In this document: positions 1-10,212 of the stretch, in pieces
Numbering within the stretch: the stretch's first letter is position 1
Layout: every line of letters starts with the position of its first letter
Origin: Cupriavidus sp. D39
Lineage (GTDB): Bacteria > Pseudomonadota > Gammaproteobacteria > Burkholderiales > Burkholderiaceae
Direction of reading: 5' to 3'
NCBI RefSeq assembly: GCF_026627925.1
Contig: NZ_JAPNLE010000011.1
Location: 124,001 to 188,000, forward strand
Length of the DNA: 64,000 bases
Position numbers and translations under genes: made by a program
The notes under the pieces: generated by a model
What the model saw: only the letters and a program-made list of their open reading frames with translations
What the model was told of the DNA's origin: nothing
The model's database searches: none

Positions 1-1
1 C

Positions 2-3000
2 GTGACGGACTACAACGTGAGCTACGTGGCAGCGAACGGCACGATCACGCCGGCGGGGCTGACGGTGACGGCGAGTGGTGGCACGAAGGTGTACGACGGG
101 CTGAACGGCTCGGCGGCGGTGGCGGCGGTGACGGGCCTGAAGGGCAGCGACACGGTGAGCAACGCATCGCTGGCGGAGGTGTACGCGAGCCCGCACGCGC
201 TCGGGTCGAACAGCTCGGTGCTGAACGTGGCGGCGGCGCTGGGCAACGCGAGCCTTGGCGGCGGTGGTTACGTGACGGACTACAACGTGAGCTACGTGGC
301 AGCGAACGGCACGATCACGAAGGCGACGGTGACGCTGTCGGGGGTGACGGCGAACAACAAGGTCTATGACGGCACGAGCGTGGCGGGGGTGAACGTGAGC
401 GGGGCGTCGGCGAGCGGCGTCAACGGCGAGACGCTGGTGGTCACTGCCAATGGAGCGGTGGGGGTCTTCAGCACCACGCACGCGGGCAACAATCTGGCGG
501 TGTCGATCAGCAACGTGACGGTGGCCAACGGCACGGGCCTGGTGAGCGACTACAACGTGACGGCACTGGCGAGCACGGCGACGGCCAACATCACGCCGGC
601 GACGCTGACGGTGACGGCGAATGGTGGCACGAAGGTGTATGACGGGCTGAACGGCTCGGTGGCGGTGGCGACGGTGACGGGCCTGAAGGGCAGCGACACG
701 GTGAGCAACGCATCGCTGGCGGAGGTGTACGCGAGCCCGCACGTGCAGGGGGCGAACGGATCGGTGCTGAACGTGGCGGCGGCGCTGGGCAATGCGAGCC
801 TCGGCGGCGGTGGCTACGTGACGGACTACAACGTGAGCTACGTGGCAGCGAACGGCACGATCACGCCGGCGGGGCTGACGGTGACGGCGAGTGGTGGCAC
901 GAAGGTGTACGACGGGCTGAACGGCTCGGCGGCGGTGGCGGCGGTGACGGGCCTGAAGGGCAGCGACACGGTGAGCAACGCATCGCTGGCGGAGGTGTAC
1001 GCGAGCCCGCACGCGCTCGGGTCGAACAGCTCGGTGCTGAACGTGGCGGCGGCGCTGGGCAACGCGAGCCTTGGCGGCGGTGGTTACGTGACGGACTACA
1101 ACGTGAGCTACGTGGCAGCGAACGGCACGATCACGAAGGCGACGGTGACGCTGTCGGGGGTGACGGCGAACAACAAGGTCTATGACGGCACGAGCGTGGC
1201 GGGGGTGAACGTGAGCGGGGCGTCGGCGAGCGGCGTCAACGGCGAGACGCTGGTGGTCACTGCCAATGGAGCGGTGGGGGTCTTCAGCACCACGCACGCG
1301 GGCAACAATCTGGCGGTGTCGATCAGCAACGTGACGGTGGCCAACGGCACGGGCCTGGTGAGCGACTACAACGTGACGGCACTGGCGAGCACGGCGACGG
1401 CCAACATCACGCCGGCGACGCTGACGGTGACGGCGAATGGTGGCACGAAGGTGTATGACGGGCTGAACGGCTCGGTGGCGGTGGCGACGGTGACGGGCCT
1501 GAAGGGCAGCGACACGGTGAGCAACGCATCGCTGGCGGAGGTGTACGCGAGCCCGCACGTGCAGGGGGCGAACGGATCGGTTCTGAACGTGGCGGCGGCG
1601 CTGGGCAATGCGAGCCTCGGCGGCGGTGGCTACGTGACGGACTACAACGTGAGCTACGTGGCAGCGAACGGCACGATCACGCCGGCGGGGCTGACGGTGA
1701 CGGCGAGTGGTGGCACGAAGGTGTACGACGGGCTGAACGGCTCGGCGGCGGTGGCGGCGGTGACGGGCCTGAAGGGCAGCGACACGGTGAGCAACGCATC
1801 GCTGGCGGAGGTGTACGCGAGCCCGCACGCGCTCGGGTCGAACAGCTCGGTGCTGAACGTGGCGGCGGCGCTGGGCAACGCGAGCCTTGGCGGCGGTGGT
1901 TACGTGACGGACTACAACGTGAGCTACGTGGCAGCGAACGGCACGATCACGAAGGCGCCGCTCACCGTCACGGGCATTGCGGCAAGCGATAAGACGTATG
2001 ACACGAATAATCTCGCGACGCTAACGAGCACCGGCACATTATCAGGCTTGATTGGTGCTGAGACTCTAGTACTGAATACCAGTGGAGTAGGAGCTACCTT
2101 TAGTGACGTGAATGCGGCACACAACAAGACAGTGACGGCTACCGGCTACGCGCTCGCGAACGGTACCAATGGTGGCTTGGCATCGGACTATCAGATAGTC
2201 AGTAACCCGACAACTACGGCGTCGATTCTCCAAATCAACGAGCTGACTCCAGCACAAATTGCTGCGACATCGCCCAGCATTGTGGCTGTACAGCAACCAG
2301 GGTGGGTGAGTTCGATGAATAGCACGCAACTATCGGCGCTTGCGGCCTCGAGTGTAGTCGCTCTGCCAACAACCGCGCTGGACGCACTGAGTCCGGCCCA
2401 GATTGCGAGCCTGAGCCCGACGGCCCTAACGGCGCTCATGCCCGCTCAACTGAGCTCGTTATCAGTCTCCCAAGTGCAGGTACTAACGCCAGCCCAGATC
2501 GCGAGTCTGAGCCCGACGGCGCTAGCGGCGCTCACACCCGCTCAACTGGGCTCATTAACACTATCTCAAGTGCAGGTGCTAACGCCGGCCCAGATTGCGA
2601 GTCTGAGTCCGACGGCGCTAGCGGCGCTCCCTCCCGCTCAACTGAGCTCGTTATCAGTCTCCCAAGTGCAGGTGCTAACGCCAGCCCAGATCGCGAGTCT
2701 GAATCCGACGGCGCTAGCGGCGCTCACACCCGCTCAACTGGGCTCATTAACACTATCCCAAGTACAAGTGCTAACGCCGGCCCAGATCACGAGCCTGAGC
2801 CCGACGGCCCTAGCGGCGCTCACACCCGCTCAACTGAGCTCATTAACACTAACCCAAGTGCAGGCGCTAACGCCGGCCCAGATCACGAGCCTGAGCCCGA
2901 CGGCCCTAGCGGCGCTCACACCCGCTCAACTGAGCTCATTAACACTAACCCAAGTGCAGGCGCTAACGCCGGCCCAGATCGGGGTACTCTCGGGAACCCA

Positions 3001-3049
3001 GCTGGCCGCTGTTCAGGGGAGCAAGTCAGCACTAGCACTTCGAGTCTGA
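2..3049 (+). CDS. C-terminal part of a large secreted haemagglutinin-like adhesin (5' end outside window)
   Basis: Open from the window edge, so the true start lies upstream. Roughly the first 650 residues are tandem YDG-type modules with the recurrent KVYDG motif, known from filamentous-haemagglutinin-like two-partner-secretion adhesins. One module variant alone holds six N-X-S/T sequons (NGS, NAS, NSS, NAS, NVS, NGT). A unique stretch follows, then a ladder of 32-residue units built around LTPAQI, LSPTAL and SQVQV. The protein should be exported and surface-exposed as a beta-helix/coil. It has no TpsB partner in view. Its sequon density suggests that the HMW1C-type glycosyltransferase at 40.5 kb could modify it too (inference). 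The frame ends at 3049, but an adhesin-like reading continues in the +1 frame, so the stop may follow a frameshift. Confidence 0.85.
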   Translation: MTDYNVSYVAANGTITPAGLTVTASGGTKVYDGLNGSAAVAAVTGLKGSDTVSNASLAEVYASPHALGSNSSVLNVAAALGNASLGGGGYVTDYNVSYVAANGTITKATVTLSGVTANNKVYDGTSVAGVNVSGASASGVNGETLVVTANGAVGVFSTTHAGNNLAVSISNVTVANGTGLVSDYNVTALASTATANITPATLTVTANGGTKVYDGLNGSVAVATVTGLKGSDTVSNASLAEVYASPHVQGANGSVLNVAAALGNASLGGGGYVTDYNVSYVAANGTITPAGLTVTASGGTKVYDGLNGSAAVAAVTGLKGSDTVSNASLAEVYASPHALGSNSSVLNVAAALGNASLGGGGYVTDYNVSYVAANGTITKATVTLSGVTANNKVYDGTSVAGVNVSGASASGVNGETLVVTANGAVGVFSTTHAGNNLAVSISNVTVANGTGLVSDYNVTALASTATANITPATLTVTANGGTKVYDGLNGSVAVATVTGLKGSDTVSNASLAEVYASPHVQGANGSVLNVAAALGNASLGGGGYVTDYNVSYVAANGTITPAGLTVTASGGTKVYDGLNGSAAVAAVTGLKGSDTVSNASLAEVYASPHALGSNSSVLNVAAALGNASLGGGGYVTDYNVSYVAANGTITKAPLTVTGIAASDKTYDTNNLATLTSTGTLSGLIGAETLVLNTSGVGATFSDVNAAHNKTVTATGYALANGTNGGLASDYQIVSNPTTTASILQINELTPAQIAATSPSIVAVQQPGWVSSMNSTQLSALAASSVVALPTTALDALSPAQIASLSPTALTALMPAQLSSLSVSQVQVLTPAQIASLSPTALAALTPAQLGSLTLSQVQVLTPAQIASLSPTALAALPPAQLSSLSVSQVQVLTPAQIASLNPTALAALTPAQLGSLTLSQVQVLTPAQITSLSPTALAALTPAQLSSLTLTQVQALTPAQITSLSPTALAALTPAQLSSLTLTQVQALTPAQIGVLSGTQLAAVQGSKSALALRV
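22..1957 (+). repeat. 816-bp near-perfect tandem repeat encoding YDG modules
   Basis: Units at 22-837 and 838-1653 are followed by a partial third unit from 1654 that diverges at about 1957. The copies are almost identical; one difference I can see is g versus t near 1581. Each 272-codon unit is itself made of related YDG modules. Such identity implies recent duplication or gene conversion. Confidence 0.9.
2396..2985 (+). repeat. 96-bp (32-residue) ladder repeat at the adhesin C-terminus
   Basis: About six units of 96 bp with LTPAQI / LSPTALAAL / TPAQL / SQVQV periodicity; for example, the ctgag motif recurs at 2411 and 2507. The last two units are nearly identical in DNA sequence. Leucine-rich ladders of this kind are seen near the C-termini of Burkholderiales haemagglutinins. 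Confidence 0.85.
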
Positions 3050-3054
3050 CTTCA

Positions 3055-3288
3055 GTGCTGACCGCGGTTGGGAGTTTAATTAGCCAAACCAGCGGAGTTT
3101 CATCAGGCGGACTGGTGTCGCCAGGAAGTGCGAGTGACTTGTCACCTACACCGTTCATTAATTCGCCAGCACAAGCGATATTGACGATGGGAGCGAGACC
3201 CGCGCTGCAAAGAATTGACTCAGAGCCGAATTTGGGGGGCGCGCTATGCTCTTCGGATGATTGTAATCAGAAAAGCGCGGACCATTAA
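3055..3288 (+). CDS. Possible frameshifted tail of the first adhesin
   Basis: In the +1 frame relative to the adhesin, an open reading runs through the adhesin stop (from about 3000) and gives a Ser/Thr/Gly-rich tail of the kind expected for an adhesin end, stopping at 3286-3288. A single-base loss near 3005-3030 would separate the two frames. There is no independent start signal. It could equally be a chance open frame. Confidence 0.3.
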   Translation: MLTAVGSLISQTSGVSSGGLVSPGSASDLSPTPFINSPAQAILTMGARPALQRIDSEPNLGGALCSSDDCNQKSADH

Positions 3289-3336
3289 GGGAATCATTAA
3301 GGGGAAAGCAAAGATCTGATCTTCCTGCCTCTCCCT

Positions 3337-3364
3337 CCGTTTCTTATGGAGACGGGTATTTTTT
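3337..3364 (+). terminator. Rho-independent terminator after the first adhesin
   Basis: Seven-pair stem CCGTTTC / GAGACGG with loop TTATG (3337-3355), followed by a run of six T at 3359-3364. It lies about 50 bp past the tail frame and faces the right way for the adhesin transcript. Confidence 0.7.
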
Positions 3365-3442
3365 CAATATTTGATGGATATAGCGATTATATCTGTCATC
3401 GATAATGAGTCACGAAAGATCGAAAGATCCATTTATACGACT

Positions 3443-3889
3443 ATGCTAGCTAGACTCATTCTAAGAGTATTTAGTCTTGTGACCTTGATTAGTGTGGTCG
3501 AAGCTATAGTTGGATGCACGACGCATCACACACTGGAAGTGCTTCAACCTGGAGTTATATCAAACGTAACGACGAATGCAGTTGTTCGCCTTGCACATCA
3601 CGAGCAGGATAACCATTTCATTGAAGAATATTGCAGGAACCCTTATTCAAAGAAGAACCCGCTCTGCGAGGATCCCCGAGAGGTTGATTACATTGCGTTT
3701 GAGGTCGGTTACACTTCTTGGCGGATCCAGCTTGCCGACCTCCTTGCACCAAAGTCGGCCAACGTTCACGTTGGGGATGTCGTCGCTTTGCGGGGACCCA
3801 CCAGCAGCGAACCGTACACGAAATTTCTTGGCATTGTCGGTCGCGTGGGAGCTCCTGCATTCGTTCGCCGCCCCGTTCCTCAACAATAG
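3443..3889 (+). CDS. Small putative lipoprotein, unknown function
   Basis: The open frame begins at 3371, but the ATG at 3443 gives a good signal sequence: MLARLILRV, a hydrophobic stretch, then an IVGC lipobox-like motif about 23 residues in. The mature part is about 125 residues. It has no recognised family; the C-terminal half is beta-rich (VHVGDVVALRG followed by KFLGIVGRVG) and could be an OB-like fold. Inferred location is the periplasmic face of a membrane. It stands alone between the adhesin terminator and an IS5 element. Confidence 0.55.
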   Translation: MLARLILRVFSLVTLISVVEAIVGCTTHHTLEVLQPGVISNVTTNAVVRLAHHEQDNHFIEEYCRNPYSKKNPLCEDPREVDYIAFEVGYTSWRIQLADLLAPKSANVHVGDVVALRGPTSSEPYTKFLGIVGRVGAPAFVRRPVPQQ

Positions 3890-4077
3890 CAACCCAAAGC
3901 CGGCCGGCACTTAGGACATCGCCGGTCTTCCCCGATCGCCGCGGTGCGGCCGCGTTCGCCATGTCGCTAGGAATGACTCTCAATATGGTGCGCTAAAAAG
4001 TAAGCACCCGGCGAACACACCTTGATCGGGGGGATGTTGAGGGCGAGGATCGTGTCCATCTAAATTTGGCATGGACA

Positions 4078-5182
4078 GGCGTTGGTGCATGGATCGTGAG
4101 ACGAACGAGCTTGGCTCTTTGAGATGGAGTTCTACGGGAGGCGCCCCTCACTGCGGACGGAGTGGGGGCGGCCAGCGGCCAGCATCCGGTTGAGCACGGC
4201 CACGCCGATGGCTGCCTCGGTGTGCTGGGCAGCCGGATCGCGTGCGCGCAGACGCGGCCCGATCAGCGCCTTGTAGCGGCCCATCGTGGTCTCGACCCGG
4301 GCGCGTTTGCCGTAGCCGGTGGCCACCTGCCAGGCCAGCCACCCCTTCGCCTCGATCACTTCGAGATGGCGGTCTCGCTGGGTGGGAGGGCCGGGCTCGC
4401 CGCTGCGCACCGCCGTCGAGCGCGGCGGAATCACGATCATAATGCCCTCGCCATATTGTGCGATCGTCTGATACGTCGGCGCGCCGTCATAGGCCCCATC
4501 GGCGGTGACCTTTGCGATTTCGCCGTCGATCTGATCGAGCAGTGGCGCTACCTGTGACGGATCATCGCCGTCCTGGTCCGTGAGCGTCTGCGCCACGATC
4601 ATGCCGCTGTCGGCATCGACCGCCAGATGCAGCTTGCGCCAGCCCCGGCGGGATTTTGCTCCGTGTTTGTCCTGCAGCCACTGTCCCGCGCCGAATACCT
4701 GCAGCCCGGTGCTGTCGATCAGCACATTCAGTGGCCCGTCGGGCAAACGGGGCCGGCTAACAGCCGGGCGCTTCTTCGCACGACGGCTCATGGTCGTATG
4801 ATCAGGGACCGGCACCGTCAGTCCCATCAGCGCGATCACCGAGCCCATCAGGCCTTCGGTCTGGCGTAGCCGCAGTTTGAAGGCGCAGCCCAGCATGAGC
4901 GTGGTTTCTATCGCCAGATCCGAATACCGTGCCTGTCCACCGCGCGTCGTGCGCGGTTCGGCCTGCCACTGCACTACGGCTTCGGGCGTCATCCAGAGTG
5001 TCAGACTGCCCCGGCTGCGAAGGCCCGCTTCATAGGCAGACCAGTTTGTCACCCGGTGCGGCATCTTCGGGATGTGATGCCGCCCAGCGGCGTTGTGCTT
5101 GTTCGGCATGCCTCTGCAGCGAAGGGAGGGATCCACCACTTTATCCTCAATCCTTTCAAATCGCTATCCATGCACCAATGCC
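4078..5182 (-). mobile_element. IS5-family element, copy 1
   Basis: 1105 bp bounded by inverted repeats GGCGTTGGTGCATGGAT (left) and its near-complement at 5166-5182 (16 of 17 match). Essentially identical to the copy at 21858-22962 and in the same orientation. No target-site duplication is visible at either copy, which fits past recombination between copies. Confidence 0.9.
4132..5139 (-). CDS. IS5-family transposase
   Basis: 335 residues, intact. It shows the IS5/IS903-type DDE layout: LIDSTGLQVFG with the first Asp, a WRKLHLAVD stretch, ADGAYD with the second Asp, and VETTMGRYKALIG carrying the Glu. An internal MPNKHN start is possible 10 residues in. The protein is the same as that encoded at 21912-22919. 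Confidence 0.92.
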   Translation of the reverse strand: MVDPSLRCRGMPNKHNAAGRHHIPKMPHRVTNWSAYEAGLRSRGSLTLWMTPEAVVQWQAEPRTTRGGQARYSDLAIETTLMLGCAFKLRLRQTEGLMGSVIALMGLTVPVPDHTTMSRRAKKRPAVSRPRLPDGPLNVLIDSTGLQVFGAGQWLQDKHGAKSRRGWRKLHLAVDADSGMIVAQTLTDQDGDDPSQVAPLLDQIDGEIAKVTADGAYDGAPTYQTIAQYGEGIMIVIPPRSTAVRSGEPGPPTQRDRHLEVIEAKGWLAWQVATGYGKRARVETTMGRYKALIGPRLRARDPAAQHTEAAIGVAVLNRMLAAGRPHSVRSEGRLP

Positions 5183-5206
5183 ATGTCACAACGATATTTT
5201 TTAATG

Positions 5207-6315
5207 GGCGGCCTCAAATCTGAAGTGCAACACCTTGCTTCGGGTAAGGTGTTCAGATGCAAAGCAGAACTTCGTACCAACAACTTCAGCCAGAGGAGCG
5301 CATGACGATTGCGAGCATGAGCCAGAGCGGTTCGAGTGTGCGGGCCATGGCCCGCACACTCGGGCGCTCGGCGGGCACCGTCAGTCGTGAACTGAGGCGA
5401 AACAGTTGTGCGCTGCGTGGCTACGCGAGCCTGTCGGCGCAGGCCATGAGGCAGGCGCGGCGGGTTCAGGCGCGCCCGGTAGCGAAGCTCGATCCGCAAC
5501 ACGCTCGGTGGGGCGCGGTGCTGACTTTGTTGGATTGGAAGTGGTCGCCGCAACAGATCGCCGGTATCCTGAAGCGAGTGTGGCCCGAGGACCCCAGCAT
5601 GCATGTATCTCACGAGACGATCTACACGGCCATTTACGCGCCAGCCCAGGGGCGAGTTGCGCCGTCAGCTCATCGCCTGTCTGCGCCATGGCCGCAGCAC
5701 ACGCATGCCACGCAAGCGCGGGGTTGATCGACGCGGGCAGATTCCTGAGATGGTCAGCATCCATGTGCGCCCGCCCGAGGTCGAGGACCGCGTCATGCCG
5801 GGCCACTGGGAGGGTGACTTCATCAAGGGCGCGGGCAACAAGTCTTCGGTGGGCGTGCTGGTCGAACGCAGCAGTCGTCTGGTGCTGTTGGCCAAGATGG
5901 ATGACGCTACTGCGGCCTCGGCGCTGGCCGGCTTTTCTGCCAAGCTCAATTCGATTGCTGAGCCGCTGCGCCAGAGCCTGACGTACGACCAGGGAAAGGA
6001 GATGACGCGCCACAGTGAGCTTAGCGCCAACACTGGCGTCAAGGTGTACTTTTGCGATCCGCACAGCCCCTGGCAGCGTGGCACTTGTGAGAACACCAAC
6101 GGGCTGCTGCGCCAGTACCTGCCCAAGGGCACCGACTTGTCCGTGCACACACAAGAAGAACTCGACGCAATTGCCGACAGCTTGAACAAACGACCTCGTG
6201 CTACGCACGCGTTCCACTCCCCACTGGAGGTGTTCGCTCGTATGCTCAAACAAGTTTCTCACCTCCCAACTTCAATTCACTGACGCGGGTGTTGCACTTG
6301 GGACTTGAAACCGCC
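5207..6315 (+). mobile_element. IS30-family element, copy 1
   Basis: 1109 bp with ends GGCGGCCTCAAATCTGAAG and the complement of GACTTGAAACCGCC. It is flanked by a 3-bp target duplication ATG (5204-5206 and 6316-6318). Copy 2 at 17107-19884 has the same ends with a CGG duplication, which fixes both boundaries. Confidence 0.92.
5257..6283 (+). pseudogene. IS30-family transposase, frameshifted
   Basis: The N-terminal half carries the IS30 HTH (QQLQPEERMTIASM, then RAMARTLGRSAGTVSREL). The frame breaks at about 5641, where this copy has one extra C compared with copy 2 (gcgccagccc versus gcgcagccc). The remainder, in another frame, carries GHWEGDFI (first Asp), VERSSRLVLL, LTYDQGKEM (second Asp) and the terminal [12 protein letters not shown] region. 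It is therefore inactive unless frameshifting occurs. Confidence 0.9.
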
Positions 6316-6333
6316 ATGTTTAATATCGCCAGA

Positions 6334-6693
6334 TCAATAAGAAATGGTCGTTACAATGTAAATTCCAGACAAGGTCCCAATCGCAACACCAATTAATCTA
6401 CCGATCAGCGCCGCAGCGATCTCATCATCCAGTACAAAAGGATATCTGTCTCTCAAAAAATATTTTATTTTAATAAATCTCAACATAAAAATGAAAACAC
6501 TAAATGAAATAGAAAGAGGAATAGATATATATCTTTCAGAAAAAATGCTATTAGGATTAAATTTTGTCGATATCTCACATAGAATTATGAGTGCCGCGGA
6601 CTCGAAGACGAGTCCAATAATTATTCCATTTAATAGCCTGCTCGACGGATTCATTGGGTTCATAAAATTTTCAATTCCACTATTCATGGACAA
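6334..6693 (-). CDS. Small hypothetical membrane protein
   Basis: 119 residues with about three hydrophobic segments (GIIIGLVFESAALIIL, IPLSISFSVFIFML, LIGVAIGTLSGIYIV). Lower GC than its neighbours, which suggests horizontal origin. No family recognised. It starts about 1 kb from the regulator remnant and abuts the IS30 copy at its 3' end, so an original longer context may have been lost. Confidence 0.5.
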   Translation of the reverse strand: MSMNSGIENFMNPMNPSSRLLNGIIIGLVFESAALIILCEISTKFNPNSIFSERYISIPLSISFSVFIFMLRFIKIKYFLRDRYPFVLDDEIAAALIGRLIGVAIGTLSGIYIVTTISY

Positions 6694-6753
6694 TTAACTG
6701 CACGCAACATTTCTGGCACTCCGATTAATCTGGTCGGTTTCCAGCCGTCGCAT

Positions 6754-9700
6754 TTACTCCCCACAGCGGTCCTTTCGGATGGAATCCGCCCTCAACACCC
6801 CTGAGTAAATAATTTCCGGTTCAGCATCGGGCCGATTGATTCGGCCGGTCAAGGGATTCGGGAGACCAGGGGCAATGCCTGTTACCTCAGAAACCCCTAT
6901 TCCGATACTTTGGGTAGTTTCGCGAGATTCTGTAGGGACGACTAAGTAGCCCGAGCCCTGCCTCGTCAATTCCCTGTAGAGCGAGGCCGTTCTCTCTGAT
7001 GGCGCAATACAAAGAACCACTGAGAGCATGTGTCTGCATCTCCGATACGTCTCCATCGCGTCGGACAGGCTGCCTGCGCGGCGCTGGCACTCCATTAGCG
7101 ATCGATACAAATCTTCCGAAAGATTATCGACTTCGAGTCCTCTGCGGTAAAGCTCGATCGCACATATCCAGTTCCCTTCCCTCTCTAGGAAATTACCAGC
7201 CTTATTAATAAATCTAATCAGTTTACTCTTTATCTTATCTCGTGGTGATATTATCCATTGATTGCTTTCCTCAAAACACAAAAAATCACCGCGGTATATT
7301 TTAAGGACACGATCCACCACATCGACAATCCTTCTCCCTGAATCGTCGGATATAATCCCATGCGCCCCACGGTGAAAGTCAGAAGAAACAAGCTGGGTAA
7401 ACTCCCACAGATCCACCCAACAAATATTCGTATTAAGCGAAATGCCTCTATTGGTGAGAATCACCAAGTCATTCGCCGTCAACTTCCTTAACCTGTGCAG
7501 TGTCGTATCAAATGATTTCTGGGCTGCATCCCCGCACGAGTCTGGCCACAAGGAATTCATTATGATATTAATGTCGACGGATCTCCCTCCGTTTGCGACT
7601 AACACCTTCAATAGATCCAGAGGTTTTCGCTGTGCCTTACCCGTGAACCGTAGGGGACGCCATCCATCGATAGCGAGAAATCGCCAAGCGTGTAGATCTT
7701 GAATCGCCAAGGCCATCTTTCATTTAGCCTCTCGAAGGTCGGCATCAAGCTTTTCTGCAATACAATCGTGGATACATCCGACTCGGACAGCCCGTTCTCT
7801 AATGCTATCGTGCAAAGCAGAGAAAGATTTTCTGAAGATACGAATAGATTCCGCACTCCAGCTAGACTACGCATCAATCGAAATACTTTGACGAATGCGG
7901 ACCTTAGCCCCGCAACATCCCCGCATAGCGTTGCAATCTGCGAGATAAGCAAATGTAGGTGCAACTGGCAATAGTTACTTCCCGACTGAGCGACCTCGAC
8001 GTTCAATTCTTCCAACATCGCCGCAGCGCTTTGCCAGTCACCACTTGCCGTCAACGCATAGGCCAAACTCATCGCGGCATAGACGCGAGGTCGAGTCTCC
8101 AACACGTTCCGTGCCGCACCAACAGCCGTTTGCGCGTGACGCAGTGCTTTTGCAAGATCACCGCTCTGCATTGAAATAGCAGCATGAGCGACATTAATCA
8201 TACTCCACTCGCTCGGACTCAACCTGCCGCTCCAATTCAACTCGACATTCCTCATCAATTCCAAAGCCATGAAATTACTATCTTCAAGTAGATAGATTAT
8301 TCTCTGAATAGCGCAGGCTATCCGCAGATATTCCACGTTCTCATGTCCTGCCGCGTCGCTATACGCCTCCTCAATCAGCCGATATGAAACATCCCGTTCC
8401 CCCTCCCATGATGATGGGCCGCGACTACCATCTTCCATTTTATAGTCAGAGGTATCCCGATCAAGTTTGTGTTTGAAATAAACTCTGCTCTTGAAATTAA
8501 AGGCGAGAACGACCCATGAGTTCCTGTCTCACCTTCGTACCACAATAGCGAAATTGCACCAATCAACCTTGTTTCATCGTCAACCGATTTTCTATACAGA
8601 AGCTCTTGTAACTTCACAACAAAATGAGGGGCTCTTTCTTTTATCACGTTAGATATATCGAATCCGTGCATTATCGCAGAAAGACACAAGATACTCAGCC
8701 TGTCACCCAACTCCGGCTCCTTCCAATCGAATACTTCGACAAGACTCTCTAGCCGCCCCACGGTCTCCTCACGAGCGCTCTCTGACAAGCTTGCTGCAAT
8801 AATTGTCCAGGCGATACAATGAATATATTCACTTGATTTCTTTCTCAAGTCGAGCAAGGATAGTGCTCGTTCGAATGAGCGGCACGCGGCGGACGGATCG
8901 ATTTTAAGTAAGCATCGACCAAGCCAGTATTGAACATCTGAGTCTGCTTCCAGGATATTTTTTGGGAATGCCAACAAAATATCTTTCAGGCACCTCCAAA
9001 GGCCACCCGACACCATTTCTTCGGCGCATTCGCTGACTAAATTTCGTGCTGACCACCAGTCGCCAGCCTCGGCGTGTACCATGAAGAGCGACTCAACCAA
9101 CTTTTCCTGACTCAGCAACCTCGAAGACATTTTCCGTAGTGCACATATACGATCGCTGGTGAACCTTACGTCGGCTTCATCAAGGAGGAACTTTCTAAAC
9201 AATAGATTCCATGAGAATCCAAACTCGCCTTCTCGCTTCGTACAAATATATGGGAATCGCTCTATAATAGAGAGAAGAGTGCTATTGCAATCTCGTTGAC
9301 CGCTAATCTCTAACGCGCTTTCTTTCGTCACTTCCGGAAGAAAGGCGCACTGAAGAAGAAGATCGTACGCCCCCTCTCTGATGGCACAGGACCTGATATC
9401 CCGGTATATCGACGGTAGCCCTTCTGCTAAACGCTCAAAATCAATTTGCCTCTGTCCACGCTCGTCAAATGTCGTATGATGGCTCAGAAACATAAGATGA
9501 CCAAGAAGCCCGCTCGATAGCGAGTGCATGCGCCCCACAAATGCGGACATTGGATCCGAATTTAATAATATCCCAATCTGGTCCAAGCTCAATCTCGGTA
9601 TTGTGCAATGCGTTATCTCTGCATCGCAGCCCAAGGTCAATGGTAAGGTGCGTATTTGCGGTGGATCAGAATTACTTATTGAGATACATTTTATCCCCGA

Positions 9701-10212
9701 GTTGAGATTAGTAACATAGCTCACCGTAAGCTCGAATTGTAGTTTAAAATACGCAGTTTCCTCATCTGCTTGGATAACTATTGCGAGCTCAGGCGCAATC
9801 TCTGCACTAGCGATAGTTCGCAATAGCTCTTCCCACGAATGGCGACCTACAATGAGGCCCCTTGGTAGCGACAGCTTCGATAGTCTCGCGTTAACGAGCG
9901 ATTTTTCACTGAAGCTGAGAATCAGATCGTCCAATGTCCGAGGTAGAACGTGGAGACGACACCACAGAGCGCATCTCCCTCCTTTGCTAGAGCCTCTTGT
10001 ACAAGATACTCCCTTCCGACTGGACTGGGATCAGATATCCATGCGATCCTGGCTTGAGCAACTTTGTCGACCGTGTCTGCCAACACTTCACGGAACATCG
10101 GCTGGGTCGACACCACTTCTGACGGAGCCCTTTTCAGTTGTCGCGCGCGATTTGGTACGGCAGTTGCGATGGACAACTGGAAGCAGGAATCGCTGATCTC
10201 AATGCGGTCCAT
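6754..10212 (-). pseudogene. Large ATPase/TPR/BTAD transcriptional regulator, broken in three places
   Basis: Four frame pieces join into one ~1,150-codon protein: 10212-~9960, ~9990-8375, 8438-7608 and 7716-6754. The N-terminus aligns in layout with the MalT/STAND ATPase class, but the Walker A region reads SPVGREYL instead of GxxxxGK. A typical PRTLDDLILSFSEKSL segment follows, then a helical TPR-like middle and a C-terminal wHTH plus BTAD (YTLGDFSLSMDGVP, then KAQRKPLDLLKVL, SLWPDS, LHRLRKL). The breaks are single-base deficits: near 9960; in the C5 run at 8399-8403; and in the G4 run at 7653-7656 (CCCC on the coding strand). Members of this class sense ligands and activate promoters. Loss of the P-loop Lys suggests a degenerate ATPase even if the frames are real. 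Confidence 0.75.

Noticed and set aside
3890..4077. Possible short mobile-element scrap left of the first IS5 copy
   Set aside because: The sequence has no ends, frame or repeat match that I can identify.
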